DNA of 64,000 nt from Vibrio ulleungensis (GCF_016900875.1 NZ_JAFEUM010000001.1:572918-636917), one strand, 5' to 3'. Shown: positions 45,736-55,646, numbered from the stretch's first letter. The notes: a model not told the origin generated them from the letters alone. Numbers and translations are program-made.

Positions 45736-46755
45736 ATGACCAATTTCAAACTGACGACGTTATCCCTTATCCTTTGTACTGCATTTACCGCTCCAGTATT
45801 CGCAAACACTTCTAGTGACACGCTTGACGTAACGGCTGAGAATTTTACTCATGCGGAAACGGCTCGTAACTATCGCAACTGGGCAAAAAATGGTGCGACT
45901 GAGCAATTTGTAAAAATGCAGGGGTTACCTCCTCGTGGAAAGGCAGCGCCAACCGTTCAAATGAACGATGACACGCTGTATGGCGTAGCCATAGTAAAAG
46001 CCGTTGATGGACAGATAACATTTTCAATACCTGAAACCAATAACTATATGGCGGTGCAAGTGGTTACTGAGCGAGGTCATGGCCAACATTATGTGGTTGA
46101 AGATGGTCGCTATAACCTTCCAGTTGAATCTGATTATGCGTTCATCATCTATCGTTCTGGGACCGAAAATGGCATTGATAACGCGGCTAGTCAGTTGGAT
46201 TTGGTTAACGTTCAAGAGTTTAATTTTGCGGTGGACTACGAGGTTCAACCTTACGACTATGATGATGTCGAAGCTTGGGTGAAAAAATACACCCAAGAAG
46301 TGAATGGTATGGAGAAGTTTACCTATACCTTCCCAAGAACGTCGGATCAGGTCACCGATCTGCACCAGTGGAATCTGGAAAACGCGGCAGGTTGGGGTGG
46401 TGCAAGCCCAGAAGCATTTGTTGGTAATAAATACTCTAACAGCCCAAAATTGAAGTCAGACGTTTGTTATACAACGACGTTCAATGATCCAGAGAATAAG
46501 TTTTTCACTTCGATTACCGCCTACGATGGAGATAAATATTTAATCGATGGAGTTAGGCATATTAGCTCTCATTCTTGGGATAAAAACACCGATGGCACGG
46601 TCACGGTTTCGTTTAACTGCGGTGAAAGCGCGATCAACAACATAGACACCAAAGGTCATGATTTTACATTTACCAGTCGCCACTACGGTGTGAACCCTGA
46701 TGTGATGAGTGCTTCTGAAGATCCAATTATTGATGCCTTAACCGTTCACAAATAA
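45736..46755 (+). CDS. DUF1254/DUF1214-type secreted protein
   Basis: The 339-residue protein has a Sec signal cut near PVFANTS. The region NDDTLYGVAIVKAVDGQITFSIPE and the following strands (YMAVQVV, GRYNLPVESDYAFIIYRSG) match the DUF1254 domain, and the C-terminal third (SDVCYTTTFNDPENKFFTSITAYD, DGTVTVSFNCG) matches DUF1214. Two-domain proteins of this kind are common in proteobacterial envelopes but have no agreed function. The preceding gap (45465-45735) holds no gene. It ends at a strong terminator. Confidence 0.78.
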   Translation: MTNFKLTTLSLILCTAFTAPVFANTSSDTLDVTAENFTHAETARNYRNWAKNGATEQFVKMQGLPPRGKAAPTVQMNDDTLYGVAIVKAVDGQITFSIPETNNYMAVQVVTERGHGQHYVVEDGRYNLPVESDYAFIIYRSGTENGIDNAASQLDLVNVQEFNFAVDYEVQPYDYDDVEAWVKKYTQEVNGMEKFTYTFPRTSDQVTDLHQWNLENAAGWGGASPEAFVGNKYSNSPKLKSDVCYTTTFNDPENKFFTSITAYDGDKYLIDGVRHISSHSWDKNTDGTVTVSFNCGESAINNIDTKGHDFTFTSRHYGVNPDVMSASEDPIIDALTVHK

Positions 46756-46797
46756 TAACAGGTCCCAAATAAGAACAGTTCACTCATAAGAACAATG

Positions 46798-46845
46798 AAG
46801 CCCACGTAACCCTGTTGAAATGACAAGGGAGAACGTGGGCTTTAA
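46798..46845. terminator. Terminator between the DUF1254 gene and the small membrane gene
   Basis: AAGCCCACGT (46798-46807) pairs with ACGTGGGCTT (46833-46842), with an inner CCCTGTTG/TGACAAGGG pairing that lengthens the stem. A T-rich stretch follows on the plus strand (TTTAACTATT) and CTTCATTGTT on the minus strand, so it may serve both convergent genes. Confidence 0.8.
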
Positions 46846-46901
46846 CTATTAAGGGCTTACTGTGTGTTGAACCACAGGCTTGGCAACAATCAGACACTAA
46901 A

Positions 46902-47246
46902 TTAGGCTAAATCACGCCAAACCCAGTCAGTCTGAATTGCGCTACTTGGTCCATAGCTTCGCTGGCTCATCAATAGCGTCACCCAGCACACTTTCGATTG
47001 GTTGTGCTTATCGTAGCTAACCTTGTAAAACTTATAGGTTAAGTCGGGATCTTGGTATTCCGAACTGAATGGACAGTAAGTTCTGTCAATTTGATCAATT
47101 CTCTTTACTTTCCCATTCATGGCGCTGATTTTGTGTTTGATCACCGCCATTCGATCCTTTTCAACCCGATTGGACATTCGCATCAATATCCACACAGACA
47201 AACCACCTGCAATGAACACCAGCAAGAACGCTATTTGAATGCTCAT
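46902..47246 (-). CDS. Small single-pass membrane protein, unknown
   Basis: GGAGGGGATGAGT lies at proper spacing before ATG 47246, so that start is preferred over the ATG at 47252 inside it. The 114-residue protein has one N-terminal membrane helix (about 4-22), a basic linker and a cytoplasmic or periplasmic domain with conserved-looking Cys and Trp residues (TYCPFSSEYQD, DWVWRDLA). I do not recognise it. Confidence 0.65.
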   Translation of the reverse strand: MSIQIAFLLVFIAGGLSVWILMRMSNRVEKDRMAVIKHKISAMNGKVKRIDQIDRTYCPFSSEYQDPDLTYKFYKVSYDKHNQSKVCWVTLLMSQRSYGPSSAIQTDWVWRDLA

Positions 47247-47594
47247 ACTCATCCCCTCCGTGTCGTGATAAAGGACTACCTACCTATTTATAGGTAGGTT
47301 TGGGTGTTATATCAAGCTAGGCACATTAGTAAATTGAGGCAAAACTATCCTGTGTTTCCTAAGCTAAATTTGGTTGTGCGATACGCAAGGTTTTGCTGTT
47401 GTGTAGTACAAATGTTGGCGAGTCGAGCAGCCAAATTATGCCTTCATGTTTCCTTGAGGTTTGTTGCCCAAATGGCGCACCATTTTGGGGAGTTTGCACC
47501 AATAGGATCGCAATAGCATTGTGAACTCTGCTATTTAACCTATCTAAGGTATTGATAATTAAGGATTAGTAATCATGGCACAATCTTTGGATTA

Positions 47595-47623
47595 TTCACA
47601 ATGTATTCGCAAGAGCATAATGT
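47595..47623 (+). promoter_or_regulatory. Predicted promoter of the guanidine operon
   Basis: TTCACA (47595-47600) and TAATGT (47618-47623) are spaced by 17 bases, placing the start near 47630, about 30 bases before the riboswitch core. Between 47247 and this point I see no gene. Confidence 0.45.
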
Positions 47624-47654
47624 TAAGTGGTCCTGTATAGGAACGGTTAACCAC

Positions 47655-47815
47655 AATTTGGAAATAGACATCTAGGGTTCCGGCTGCTGCGCAGTGTCTG
47701 GGTCGAGAGTTGTCAACCTCGCAAGGGGTCACACGGAGGGATAGAAGCCCGGGAGATTAAACCAAGCCACTTGGTTATGTCTCTTGTTCCGATATCCCAG
47801 TGACTCCAGGAGGAG
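47655..47815 (+). promoter_or_regulatory. Guanidine-I riboswitch (ykkC class)
   Basis: The leader contains the conserved blocks of the ykkC RNA in order: CTAGGGTTCCG (47672-47682), a GTCTGGGTCGAGAG segment (47695-47708), ACACGGAGGGATAGAAGCCC and GGGAGAT (47731-47757). A following stem AACCAAG/CTTGGTT (47760-47766, 47770-47776) and the AGGAGGA ribosome site (about 47808-47814) form the expression platform. Guanidine binding to this class turns expression on. Every downstream gene fits guanidine import and breakdown, which separates it from the ppGpp and PRPP ykkC subtypes. Confidence 0.9.
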
Positions 47816-47821
47816 ATTCCA

Positions 47822-48895
47822 ATGAAAGCTCTATTTAAGAAAAGTCTAATCACATCACTTGTCGGTGCGGCGTTACTTACGTCTACCTTTTCTACTTCTG
47901 CCCTCGCTCAAGAAAAAGAGAAATTCACATTGGCTTGGTCTATCTACGTTGGATGGATGCCTTGGGATTACGCTGATCACTCCGGTATTCTCGATAAGTG
48001 GGCGGAAAAATACGGTATTGAAATCGACGTCGTTCAGGTTAATGACTATATCGAGTCCATCAACCAATTTACCACCGGCCAGTTTGATGCCACGGTAATG
48101 ACCAATATGGACGCATTAACCATCCCTGCGGCCAGTGGTATTGACTCTACAGCACTGGTTGTGGGCGACTTCTCTAACGGTAACGACGGCATTGTCCTCA
48201 AAGGTGACAATGCACTCGAAGACCTTAAAGGGCAGTCGATTAACTTAGTGGAACTTAGTGTTTCTCACTACCTTATGGCGCGTGCGCTAGAGAGCGTAGG
48301 ACTGAGTGAGCGAGATGTCCGCGTGGTCAACACCTCTGATGCTGACTTAGTCGCAGCATTTAGCACAGACGACGTTTCTTCTGTTGTTACTTGGAACCCT
48401 CTTCTTAGCGAAATTACTGCTCAGCCAGACACCTCTTTTGTCTTTGACTCTTCAAATATCCCTGGCGAAATCATCGACCTTTTGGTGGTGAATACCGAGA
48501 CACTAAACGACAACCCTGCATTGGGTAAAGCGCTTACCGGTGCTTGGTATGAAATCATGGCCATCATGGAGTCACAGTCTCAGGGCGACGAAGCGAAAAC
48601 CTTTATGGCGCAAGCTTCTGGCACGGATCTCGACGGGTATAAGGCGCAGCTTGCATCGACCAATATGTTTTATTCGGCCAGTGATGCGGTGAGCTTTACT
48701 CAAAGCCCTGCACTGGCCACCACCATGCAGAAAGTGAGTGAGTTCTCGTTTGAGCATGGCTTGCTTGGTGAGGGCGCTCCTGATGCTGGATTCATTGGTA
48801 TAGAGACCCCTGCTGGCGTATACGGTGACGAGAGCAATATCAAGTTGAGATTTACCTCTGAGTACATGCAAATGGCCGCTGACCAGAAGCTGTAA
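47822..48895 (+). CDS. ABC transporter substrate-binding protein, guanidine operon
   Basis: The 357-residue precursor has a Sec signal ending near ALAQEK and a type-2 periplasmic-binding fold of the nitrate/taurine/urea-carboxylase-linked class (FTLAWSIYVGWMPWDYAD, FDATVMTNMDALTIPAASGID, LVVGDFSNGNDGIVLKG). It starts the guanidine operon immediately after the riboswitch with an AGGAGGAG ribosome site. By context the ligand is guanidine or a guanidine-yielding compound. Confidence 0.88.
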   Translation: MKALFKKSLITSLVGAALLTSTFSTSALAQEKEKFTLAWSIYVGWMPWDYADHSGILDKWAEKYGIEIDVVQVNDYIESINQFTTGQFDATVMTNMDALTIPAASGIDSTALVVGDFSNGNDGIVLKGDNALEDLKGQSINLVELSVSHYLMARALESVGLSERDVRVVNTSDADLVAAFSTDDVSSVVTWNPLLSEITAQPDTSFVFDSSNIPGEIIDLLVVNTETLNDNPALGKALTGAWYEIMAIMESQSQGDEAKTFMAQASGTDLDGYKAQLASTNMFYSASDAVSFTQSPALATTMQKVSEFSFEHGLLGEGAPDAGFIGIETPAGVYGDESNIKLRFTSEYMQMAADQKL

Positions 48896-48927
48896 TCTCC
48901 CTTTAGGTCATTGTCTATGGAGTTTTT

Positions 48928-49758
48928 ATGACCAAGCTCATTAATCGTCGCCCTTCTCGACAGGGAAGAGTGTTCTTGGGTGTGATGCCGTTTCTTATCT
49001 TGCTGGCAGTTTATATTGTTGCCTCCGATGCGAGGTTAGCAGCCAACTCGGCGGATAAGTTACTCCCTGCCTTTAGTAGCTTTGCTGACGCCATTGAAAG
49101 AATGGCGTTTACGCCAAGCCGTCGTACTGGCGAGTATCTGCTTTGGACAGACACGTTTGCCAGTTTGACCCGCTTAGCGTGGGGAATAGGGCTCAGTGCT
49201 TTACTTGGTCTTTGCTTAGGCGTGGCGACCGGGATCATCCCATTGGTGCGCTCATCACTGTCACCGGTGATCACGACCATTTCGTTAATTCCGCCGATGG
49301 CAATACTACCCATCTTGTTCATTTCATTTGGTGTAGGTGAAGTGTCTAAAGTGGTGCTGATAGTGATTGGAGTCTGTCCAATCATCATTCGAGATATTCA
49401 ATTGCGAGTTCAGAGCTTACCCGACGAGCAGTTGATTAAAGCCCAAACGCTAGGCGCCAACAGTTGGCAAATCATCGTCAGAGTCATTTTACCTCAGATC
49501 ATGCCCAAGTTAATTGAAGCGGTTCGGCTGACATTAGGCAGTGCATGGCTGTTTCTTATTGCCGCAGAAGCCATAGTGGCAACAGAAGGATTGGGCTATC
49601 GAATATTTTTAGTTCGACGTTACTTATCGATGGATGTGATTTTGCCTTACGTCATGTGGATCACAGTATTGGCTTATTGCATGGATTGGCTATTGCGCTT
49701 GTTATCGAAAAAACTAAGCCCTTGGTATCACCAGACGCAAGGAGAAGAAAATGGCTGA
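48928..49758 (+). CDS. ABC transporter permease, guanidine operon
   Basis: The 276-residue inner-membrane protein is of the nitrate/sulfonate/taurine permease type with six hydrophobic helices and the cytoplasmic coupling loop QTLGANSWQIIVRVILPQIMPKL (EAA motif). GAEAIVATEGLG-like and LVRRYL segments follow. Its stop overlaps the ATPase start by eight bases, so the two are translationally coupled. Confidence 0.9.
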   Translation: MTKLINRRPSRQGRVFLGVMPFLILLAVYIVASDARLAANSADKLLPAFSSFADAIERMAFTPSRRTGEYLLWTDTFASLTRLAWGIGLSALLGLCLGVATGIIPLVRSSLSPVITTISLIPPMAILPILFISFGVGEVSKVVLIVIGVCPIIIRDIQLRVQSLPDEQLIKAQTLGANSWQIIVRVILPQIMPKLIEAVRLTLGSAWLFLIAAEAIVATEGLGYRIFLVRRYLSMDVILPYVMWITVLAYCMDWLLRLLSKKLSPWYHQTQGEENG

Positions 49759-50536
49759 TCAACAACCCATCATCGAGATCAATCAAGTGTGGAAAGAGTA
49801 CGGCAGCAACATCGTACTCGAAAGCCTCAATCTGAGTGTAAACCAAGGTGATTTTATCAGCATTGTCGGTGCTTCTGGTTGCGGGAAAACGACGTTCTTA
49901 AACATGCTGCTAGGCACTGAGACCCCTTCTCGTGGAGAGATTCTATTGGATGGGGAACCTCTGAGTCAGGAGCCGGGTGTGGAGCGCGGAATTGTGTTTC
50001 AAAAGTACTCTGTTTTTCCGCATTTAACGGCGCTGGACAATGTTGTTCTGGGGTTAGAAGTCGACACTCAAGGCACCTCTTCTCGGCTGTTAGGACGGTT
50101 GTTTGGACAACGTAAGCAAGATGCGATCGAGCAAGCAAGAAAGATATTAGATCAAGTTGGGCTTTTGTCTGCTCAAGATAAGTACCCGCACGAGCTATCA
50201 GGGGGCATGAGACAACGATTGTCGATAGCGCAAGCACTGATTAAGAAGCCTCGCATCCTGCTGCTCGATGAACCGTTTGGCGCGCTCGATCCCGGCATCC
50301 GTAAGGATATGCACGTTTTAGTGAAGTCGTTATGGAAAGAACAAAACTTGACGGTGTTTATGATCACCCATGATTTGAGTGAAGGCTTTCACCTAGGCAG
50401 CCGTTTATGGGTATTTGATCACGCCAGAAACGATGAACAAGCGCCAGAACGGTTCGGCGCTCAAGTCACTTTTGATATTCCTACAGAACAAGTTGAACAT
50501 TCGATGCCTGACTTGATTCAGAAAAAAATCGCATAA
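49751..50536 (+). CDS. ABC transporter ATP-binding protein, guanidine operon
   Basis: This 261-residue single ABC cassette has Walker A GASGCGKTT, Q-loop FQKYSVFPH, signature LSGGMRQRL, Walker B ILLLDEPFGALD and the switch His in FMITHDLSE. It energises uptake together with the permease and binding protein encoded upstream. The next gene follows after ten bases. Confidence 0.92.
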   Translation: MADQQPIIEINQVWKEYGSNIVLESLNLSVNQGDFISIVGASGCGKTTFLNMLLGTETPSRGEILLDGEPLSQEPGVERGIVFQKYSVFPHLTALDNVVLGLEVDTQGTSSRLLGRLFGQRKQDAIEQARKILDQVGLLSAQDKYPHELSGGMRQRLSIAQALIKKPRILLLDEPFGALDPGIRKDMHVLVKSLWKEQNLTVFMITHDLSEGFHLGSRLWVFDHARNDEQAPERFGAQVTFDIPTEQVEHSMPDLIQKKIA

Positions 50537-50546
50537 AGGACACATT

Positions 50547-51305
50547 ATGTTAGCAAATCAGGAAAGCCTTTTTACCGATACGCTTCCAGGCGCCTCTCAT
50601 TGGTCGATGGTCGTACCAAAAGGCCACACAGTACAATTTAAAGATGTAGAAGGTGGGGCAAACATGAGCCTGCTGTTCTACAACCCTAGCAACCTGCTAG
50701 AGCGCTACAACGCTCCCGACACGTTGAAGTGTCAACACACGTTTAAACTCACTGAAGGCAACTGCTTATATTCTGATATGGGGCGGATTTTTTGCTCCAT
50801 TGTTCGTGATGACACAGGTTGGATAGACACGGTATGTGGCGTTGCAAACAAGCGTAAAGTCGCGCAAAAGTGGGGCGAGCGCGATTACCAAAGCGATCGT
50901 AACCAGTGGAAGCAAAACGGGTTTGACGCCTTGCTTGTCGAAGTCGCTAAATACGGGCTAGGCAAACGTGACTTAGCAGCCAACGTAAACTTGTTTAGTA
51001 AAGTGTCGACAGATGACGCAGGGAACCTACTTTTTGCTGAATCCCACAGCAAAGCAGGTGATTGTATCGATCTTCGATTTGAGATGGATACTTTAGTTGT
51101 GATGACTACCTGTCCACACCCAATGAACCCTCAGACCGGTTACCCGTTCAAACTAGTAGATGTGTGCGTATTCGAATCGGAAAAGCGCTTAGACAACGAT
51201 GTTTGCTACAACCATCGCGACGAGAATGCGCGTGGATTTGAAAATAATCGACGCTACTTAGCGCAATCAGACGCCGCTTCACCCGCCACTAGTCACTGCT
51301 GTTAA
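50547..51305 (+). CDS. DUF1989 carboxyguanidine deiminase subunit (urea-carboxylase-associated protein 1 type)
   Basis: The 252-residue protein belongs to the DUF1989 (urea-carboxylase-associated) family: [22 protein letters not shown], the Cys/Asp-rich [24 protein letters not shown] and a Cys-rich C-terminus (TTCPHPMNP). In guanidine degradation the two paralogous DUF1989 proteins form the deiminase that converts carboxyguanidine to allophanate with release of ammonia. It lies ten bases before the second subunit gene. Which of the two corresponds to CgdA and which to CgdB I cannot state with certainty. Confidence 0.85.
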   Translation: MLANQESLFTDTLPGASHWSMVVPKGHTVQFKDVEGGANMSLLFYNPSNLLERYNAPDTLKCQHTFKLTEGNCLYSDMGRIFCSIVRDDTGWIDTVCGVANKRKVAQKWGERDYQSDRNQWKQNGFDALLVEVAKYGLGKRDLAANVNLFSKVSTDDAGNLLFAESHSKAGDCIDLRFEMDTLVVMTTCPHPMNPQTGYPFKLVDVCVFESEKRLDNDVCYNHRDENARGFENNRRYLAQSDAASPATSHCC

Positions 51306-51315
51306 GGGACGCATT

Positions 51316-51954
51316 ATGATTTTAGAAAGCCAATTAGATCCGCAAGCCGCCTTGCATCGTGACGTTGTTCCTGCCGGGGACTACTACATGAAGGTGTTAA
51401 AAAAAGGGCAAACCCTACGCATTCTAGATTTAGAAGGCAATCAAGCCGCGGATACACTGTTTTACAGTGCCGCCGACCCTTCGGAGCGCTATAGCGCGAT
51501 AGATACCATCCGTGAGCAAGGCAATGTCTACTTGACGGCGGGCACTAAGATTTTATCGGATCTTGGTAACGTGATGCTTGAAATTGTCGCAGATACTTGT
51601 GGGCGACACGACACATTAGGCGGCGCGTGCGCTACCGAAAGCAATACCGTTCGTTACTCTGTCGAAAAGAAATGCATGCACGCTTGCAGAGACAGTTGGT
51701 TGCTTGCGGTGGCAGAAAATGAACAGTTTGGCATGTCCAAGCGCGATATCACCCACAACATCAATTTTTTCATGAACGTGCCAATTACCTCTGACGGCGG
51801 ACTGACGTTTGAAGATGGGATTAGCGGCGCGGGCAAGTACGTTGAGCTTAAAACGCACATGGATACGATTGTTCTTATGTCTAACTGCCCTCAGTTAAAC
51901 AACCCTTGTAATGCCTACAATCCTACGCCTGTAGAAATGATTGTTTGGCAATAA
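51316..51954 (+). CDS. DUF1989 carboxyguanidine deiminase subunit (urea-carboxylase-associated protein 2 type)
   Basis: The 212-residue protein is a second DUF1989 member paralogous to the one before it: [41 protein letters not shown] with the conserved Cys/Glu cluster, [16 protein letters not shown] and [14 protein letters not shown]. It should pair with the preceding product in the heteromeric deiminase. It is separated from the carboxylase gene by 91 bases containing the second riboswitch. Confidence 0.85.
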   Translation: MILESQLDPQAALHRDVVPAGDYYMKVLKKGQTLRILDLEGNQAADTLFYSAADPSERYSAIDTIREQGNVYLTAGTKILSDLGNVMLEIVADTCGRHDTLGGACATESNTVRYSVEKKCMHACRDSWLLAVAENEQFGMSKRDITHNINFFMNVPITSDGGLTFEDGISGAGKYVELKTHMDTIVLMSNCPQLNNPCNAYNPTPVEMIVWQ

Positions 51955-51981
51955 AGTCAGTCACATAACTAAAAAATGAGC

Positions 51982-52040
51982 AAGGGACGACCCTATCGAA
52001 TGCTCTTTATTTTTCCGGGACGACCCGGGTTTTAGGGACG
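51982..52040 (+). promoter_or_regulatory. Guanidine-II riboswitch (mini-ykkC class) before the carboxylase gene
   Basis: Two hairpins each carry the diagnostic ACGA loop on a G-C stem: AGGG-ACGA-CCCT (51983-51994) and CCGGG-ACGA-CCCGG (52015-52028), joined by a 20-base linker. That is the mini-ykkC architecture, in which two ACGR loops each bind guanidine. The ribosome site TAGGGACG (52033-52040) lies just after the second hairpin and is complementary to CCCTA (51991-51995) of the first, so guanidine-stabilised hairpin 1 would free the site. This agrees with translational activation known for this class. Confidence 0.85.
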
Positions 52041-52045
52041 AAATT

Positions 52046-55000
52046 ATGATTAGTAAGGTCTTAATTGCTAACCGTGGTGCCATTGCCTGTCGAATTATCC
52101 GCACATTAAAACAACTCAATATCTCGAGTGTCGCTGTATACAGCGAGGCGGACTCCCAAAGTTTACATGTTGTTGCTGCTGACCAAGCGTGCTCGCTGGG
52201 TAAAGGAGGAGCGACAGACACCTATCTTGATCAAGACAAAATCATTGCGATTGCAAAACTAACGGGCGCAGAAGCCATTCATCCCGGCTATGGATTTTTA
52301 AGTGAGAACCCTGAGTTTGTCGAACGATGTGAGCAGGAGGGAGTGGTTTTCCTAGGGCCAACACCAGACCAAATGCGTACCTTCGGCTTAAAACACTCTG
52401 CTCGTGAAGTGGCACAGAAAGCTCAGGTTCCATTGCTTCCAGGTACTGGATTACTCACCGGCAAAGAGCAAGCGTTAGCAGAAGCTGAGCAAATTGGCTA
52501 TCCAGTCATGCTTAAAAGTACCGCCGGTGGCGGTGGTATCGGTATGCAGCGTTGCAGCAGCGCTCAAGAATTGTCGGATGCGTTCGAAAGTGTAAAGCGA
52601 TTAAGCGAGAATAACTTCAGTAACAGTGGCGTTTTTCTAGAAAAATTCATTCAGCAAGCACGCCATATCGAAGTACAGATTTTTGGTGATGGAGCAGGGC
52701 ATGTGGTCGCTCTGGGTGAGCGTGATTGTTCAGCTCAGCGCCGCAATCAAAAAGTGATTGAAGAGACCCCTGCACCAAACCTAAGCCAGCAAACACGAAC
52801 AGATTTACACAATACCGCTATCCGGTTAGCTCAGCAGGTGAACTACCGCAATGCAGGCACTGTGGAGTTCGTTCTCGACCAACGCAGTCAAGAGTTCTAC
52901 TTTTTAGAGGTGAATACGCGCTTGCAAGTAGAGCATGGCGTTACAGAAGAAGTCTTTGGAGTTGATCTGGTCGAATGGATGGTGCGTCAAGGCGCAAACG
53001 ATCTTGATCTTGCCGCCTTGGGGCAAAATTTACGCTCGCAAGGGCATGCGATTCAGGTGCGCCTGTATGCAGAAGACGCCAATAAAAACTTCCAGCCGTG
53101 CGCCGGATTGTTAAGCCACGTCGAGTGGGCTACGCAAGACAACTTACGTGTTGAACACTGGATAGAGGCTGGCGTTGAAGTCTCGCCGTTTTTTGATCCG
53201 ATGTTGGCAAAAGTTATTGTACACGCATCGAGCCGCGATGAAGCGCTCTCACAATTAAAGCGAGCACTAGACGACAGTACAATTTATGGGATTGAGCATA
53301 ATAAGGCTTACTTAAGTCAGTTGTTGGACAGCCAACTTGTTAAAGACGGTGAGGTACTGACTCAGTCTCTTAATCAATTTGAATACCAACCCAACACCTT
53401 TGATGTGATTAGCGGCGGTACTCAAACAACTATCCAAGACTACCCAGCACGAACCGGTTATTGGGACATCGGTGTTCCACCGTCTGGACCTATGGATTGC
53501 CTAAGCTTCCAACTCGGCAACACTTTGCTGGGCAACAACCCTGATTGTGCAGGACTTGAGATCATCGTATCGGGACCTACTCTTAAGTTTAACCAGGCAA
53601 CGTCTGTGTGTTTAACCGGAGCCACCATTCAAGCTTCGCTGGAGGGTGATAGCGTCTCTATGGGCATGCGTATTGATATTGCAGCGGGCCAAACCCTTAA
53701 GTTAGGTAAGATCATAGAAGGTGCTCGAACCTATCTGGCCATTGAAGGTGGCATCGATTGTCCAGAGTATCTAGGCAGCCGTTCAACCTTTACATTAGGG
53801 CAGTTTGGTGGCCACGCTGGACGTGCTTTGTGCTCTGGTGATGTACTACACCTTAATGCGTGCGAATCAAACACAGCGTCGAATCTCACCAGCGTGTTCC
53901 AGCCTCGTATTACCGACGAGTGGAAAATTCGCGTGATTTACGGTCCACACGGCGCGCCAGATTTCTTTACCGACGACGATATCGACGCCTTTTTTGATGC
54001 CGAGTGGAAAGTGCACTTCAACTCTAGTCGCACAGGGGTTCGGTTGATTGGGCCAAAGCCTAACTGGGCTCGCGCAGATGGCGGTGAGGCCGGTCTCCAT
54101 CCATCGAACATTCACGATAATGCGTACGCGGTGGGGACAATTGACTTTACGGGAGATATGCCCGTTATCTTAGGTCCTGATGGCCCAAGTTTAGGTGGGT
54201 TTGTATGTCCAGCAACCATCATAAAAGCCGATTTGTGGAAGATGGGACAATTAAAGGCGGGTGATAAAATTCGCTTTATTCCGGTTTCGATAGCGAGTGC
54301 TGAACAAGCGGAGCGTCATCAACTTGATCAGCTCACAACGGCAAGTGTTGAAGAGCTAGCGCTAGATCGTGAAGCGCCGAGCTCGCCCGTTATTAAAACC
54401 ATACCCGCAGAAAAATTTGGTGAGCAGGTAGTGTATCGCCCAAGTGGTGAAGACTACCTGTTGGTGGAGTACGGCCCACAAAAACTCGACATACGCTTAC
54501 GTTTTAGAGTCCATGCGTTAATGCTGAAATTACAGCAAAAGCAGCTACAAGGCGTTCAGGAACTTACGCCAGGTATTCGCTCGCTACAAATCCATTACGA
54601 TAATTTGGTTTTACCGCGAGAAGATCTTCTCATTGAGCTGGAAGAGATTGAGTCTTTACTAGAAAACATCGATGACCTTAAGGTGCCTGCTCGAGTGGTC
54701 CACTTGCCCCTGTCTTGGGACGACGAAGCCACTCGATTGGCCATTCGCAAGTATGACGAAATCGTGCGAAAAGATGCGCCATGGTGTCCAGACAACATTG
54801 AGTTTATCCGCCGGATCAATGGTTTAGATTCTGTCGATGACGTCAAAAAAATTGTGTTTGACGCAAGCTATCTGGTTATGGGTTTAGGTGATGTGTATTT
54901 AGGTGCACCTGTTGCGACGCCAATGGATCCTCGCCACCGATTAGTGACCACCAAATACAACCCAGCCAGAACTTGGACACCGGAAAACGCTGTTGGCATT

Positions 55001-55636
55001 GGTGGTGCCTATATGTGTGTCTATGGGATGGAAGGTCCTGGCGGGTATCAATTTGTTGGCCGCACGCTGCAAATGTGGAACCGTTATCGCCAAACCGCTG
55101 TATTTGATAAGCCATGGCTGCTGCGCTTCTTTGATCAGATTAAGTTTTACGAAGTCAGTGCCGACGAGCTGCTTGATATTCGTGAAAAACATCCGCTCGG
55201 CCAATTCCCAATGAAGATTGAAGAGACAGAGTTTTGCTTGGCCGATTATCAGCAGCTCCTAGACGAGCATGCACAAGAGATCAAATCTTGTAAAACCCGC
55301 CAGCAAACCGCCTTTGAAGCAGAAAGACAACGCTGGGAAGAGACGGGTCAGGCTAATTTTGTCGCAACTGAAATCGAAGAGTCTACGGTGTTTACGCAGC
55401 TTGAAGAAGGTCAAGAGGCCATTGAAAGCCATGTAGCAGGTAACATTTGGCAGGTGCTAGTAGAGCCCGGTCAAACCGTCAAAGAGAACGATGTTGTGAT
55501 GATATTAGAAGCGATGAAGATGGAACTCGAGGTGACAGCAACCGTTTCAGGTGTGATTGACCATATTTGTCATGATGCCGGCGCTCAGGTTCATGCGGGC
55601 GAGCCATTAGTTGTCGTAAATACCTGTGAAGCATAG
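52046..55636 (+). CDS. Biotin-dependent guanidine/urea carboxylase
   Basis: The 1196-residue enzyme has a biotin carboxylase domain (about 1-450, GAEAIHPGYGFLSENPEFV, ATP loop STAGGGGIGM, EVNTRLQVEH), a carboxyltransferase region built of the two allophanate-hydrolase-like KipA/KipI subdomains (about 455-1085, PSGPMDCLSFQLGN, RVIYGPHGAPDFF, YNPARTWT, GGYQFVGRT) and a C-terminal biotinyl domain with EAMKMELE. It carboxylates guanidine (or urea) with ATP and bicarbonate. The DUF1989 partners and guanidine riboswitches favour guanidine carboxylase over urea carboxylase. Its residue-level specificity was not resolved here. Confidence 0.92.
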   Translation: MISKVLIANRGAIACRIIRTLKQLNISSVAVYSEADSQSLHVVAADQACSLGKGGATDTYLDQDKIIAIAKLTGAEAIHPGYGFLSENPEFVERCEQEGVVFLGPTPDQMRTFGLKHSAREVAQKAQVPLLPGTGLLTGKEQALAEAEQIGYPVMLKSTAGGGGIGMQRCSSAQELSDAFESVKRLSENNFSNSGVFLEKFIQQARHIEVQIFGDGAGHVVALGERDCSAQRRNQKVIEETPAPNLSQQTRTDLHNTAIRLAQQVNYRNAGTVEFVLDQRSQEFYFLEVNTRLQVEHGVTEEVFGVDLVEWMVRQGANDLDLAALGQNLRSQGHAIQVRLYAEDANKNFQPCAGLLSHVEWATQDNLRVEHWIEAGVEVSPFFDPMLAKVIVHASSRDEALSQLKRALDDSTIYGIEHNKAYLSQLLDSQLVKDGEVLTQSLNQFEYQPNTFDVISGGTQTTIQDYPARTGYWDIGVPPSGPMDCLSFQLGNTLLGNNPDCAGLEIIVSGPTLKFNQATSVCLTGATIQASLEGDSVSMGMRIDIAAGQTLKLGKIIEGARTYLAIEGGIDCPEYLGSRSTFTLGQFGGHAGRALCSGDVLHLNACESNTASNLTSVFQPRITDEWKIRVIYGPHGAPDFFTDDDIDAFFDAEWKVHFNSSRTGVRLIGPKPNWARADGGEAGLHPSNIHDNAYAVGTIDFTGDMPVILGPDGPSLGGFVCPATIIKADLWKMGQLKAGDKIRFIPVSIASAEQAERHQLDQLTTASVEELALDREAPSSPVIKTIPAEKFGEQVVYRPSGEDYLLVEYGPQKLDIRLRFRVHALMLKLQQKQLQGVQELTPGIRSLQIHYDNLVLPREDLLIELEEIESLLENIDDLKVPARVVHLPLSWDDEATRLAIRKYDEIVRKDAPWCPDNIEFIRRINGLDSVDDVKKIVFDASYLVMGLGDVYLGAPVATPMDPRHRLVTTKYNPARTWTPENAVGIGGAYMCVYGMEGPGGYQFVGRTLQMWNRYRQTAVFDKPWLLRFFDQIKFYEVSADELLDIREKHPLGQFPMKIEETEFCLADYQQLLDEHAQEIKSCKTRQQTAFEAERQRWEETGQANFVATEIEESTVFTQLEEGQEAIESHVAGNIWQVLVEPGQTVKENDVVMILEAMKMELEVTATVSGVIDHICHDAGAQVHAGEPLVVVNTCEA

Positions 55637-55646
55637 GAGCTAAGAA

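Noticed and set aside
47304..47516. Plus-strand frame of 70 residues upstream of the guanidine leader
   Set aside because: No ribosome site, no domain and residue use unlike real proteins of the region.
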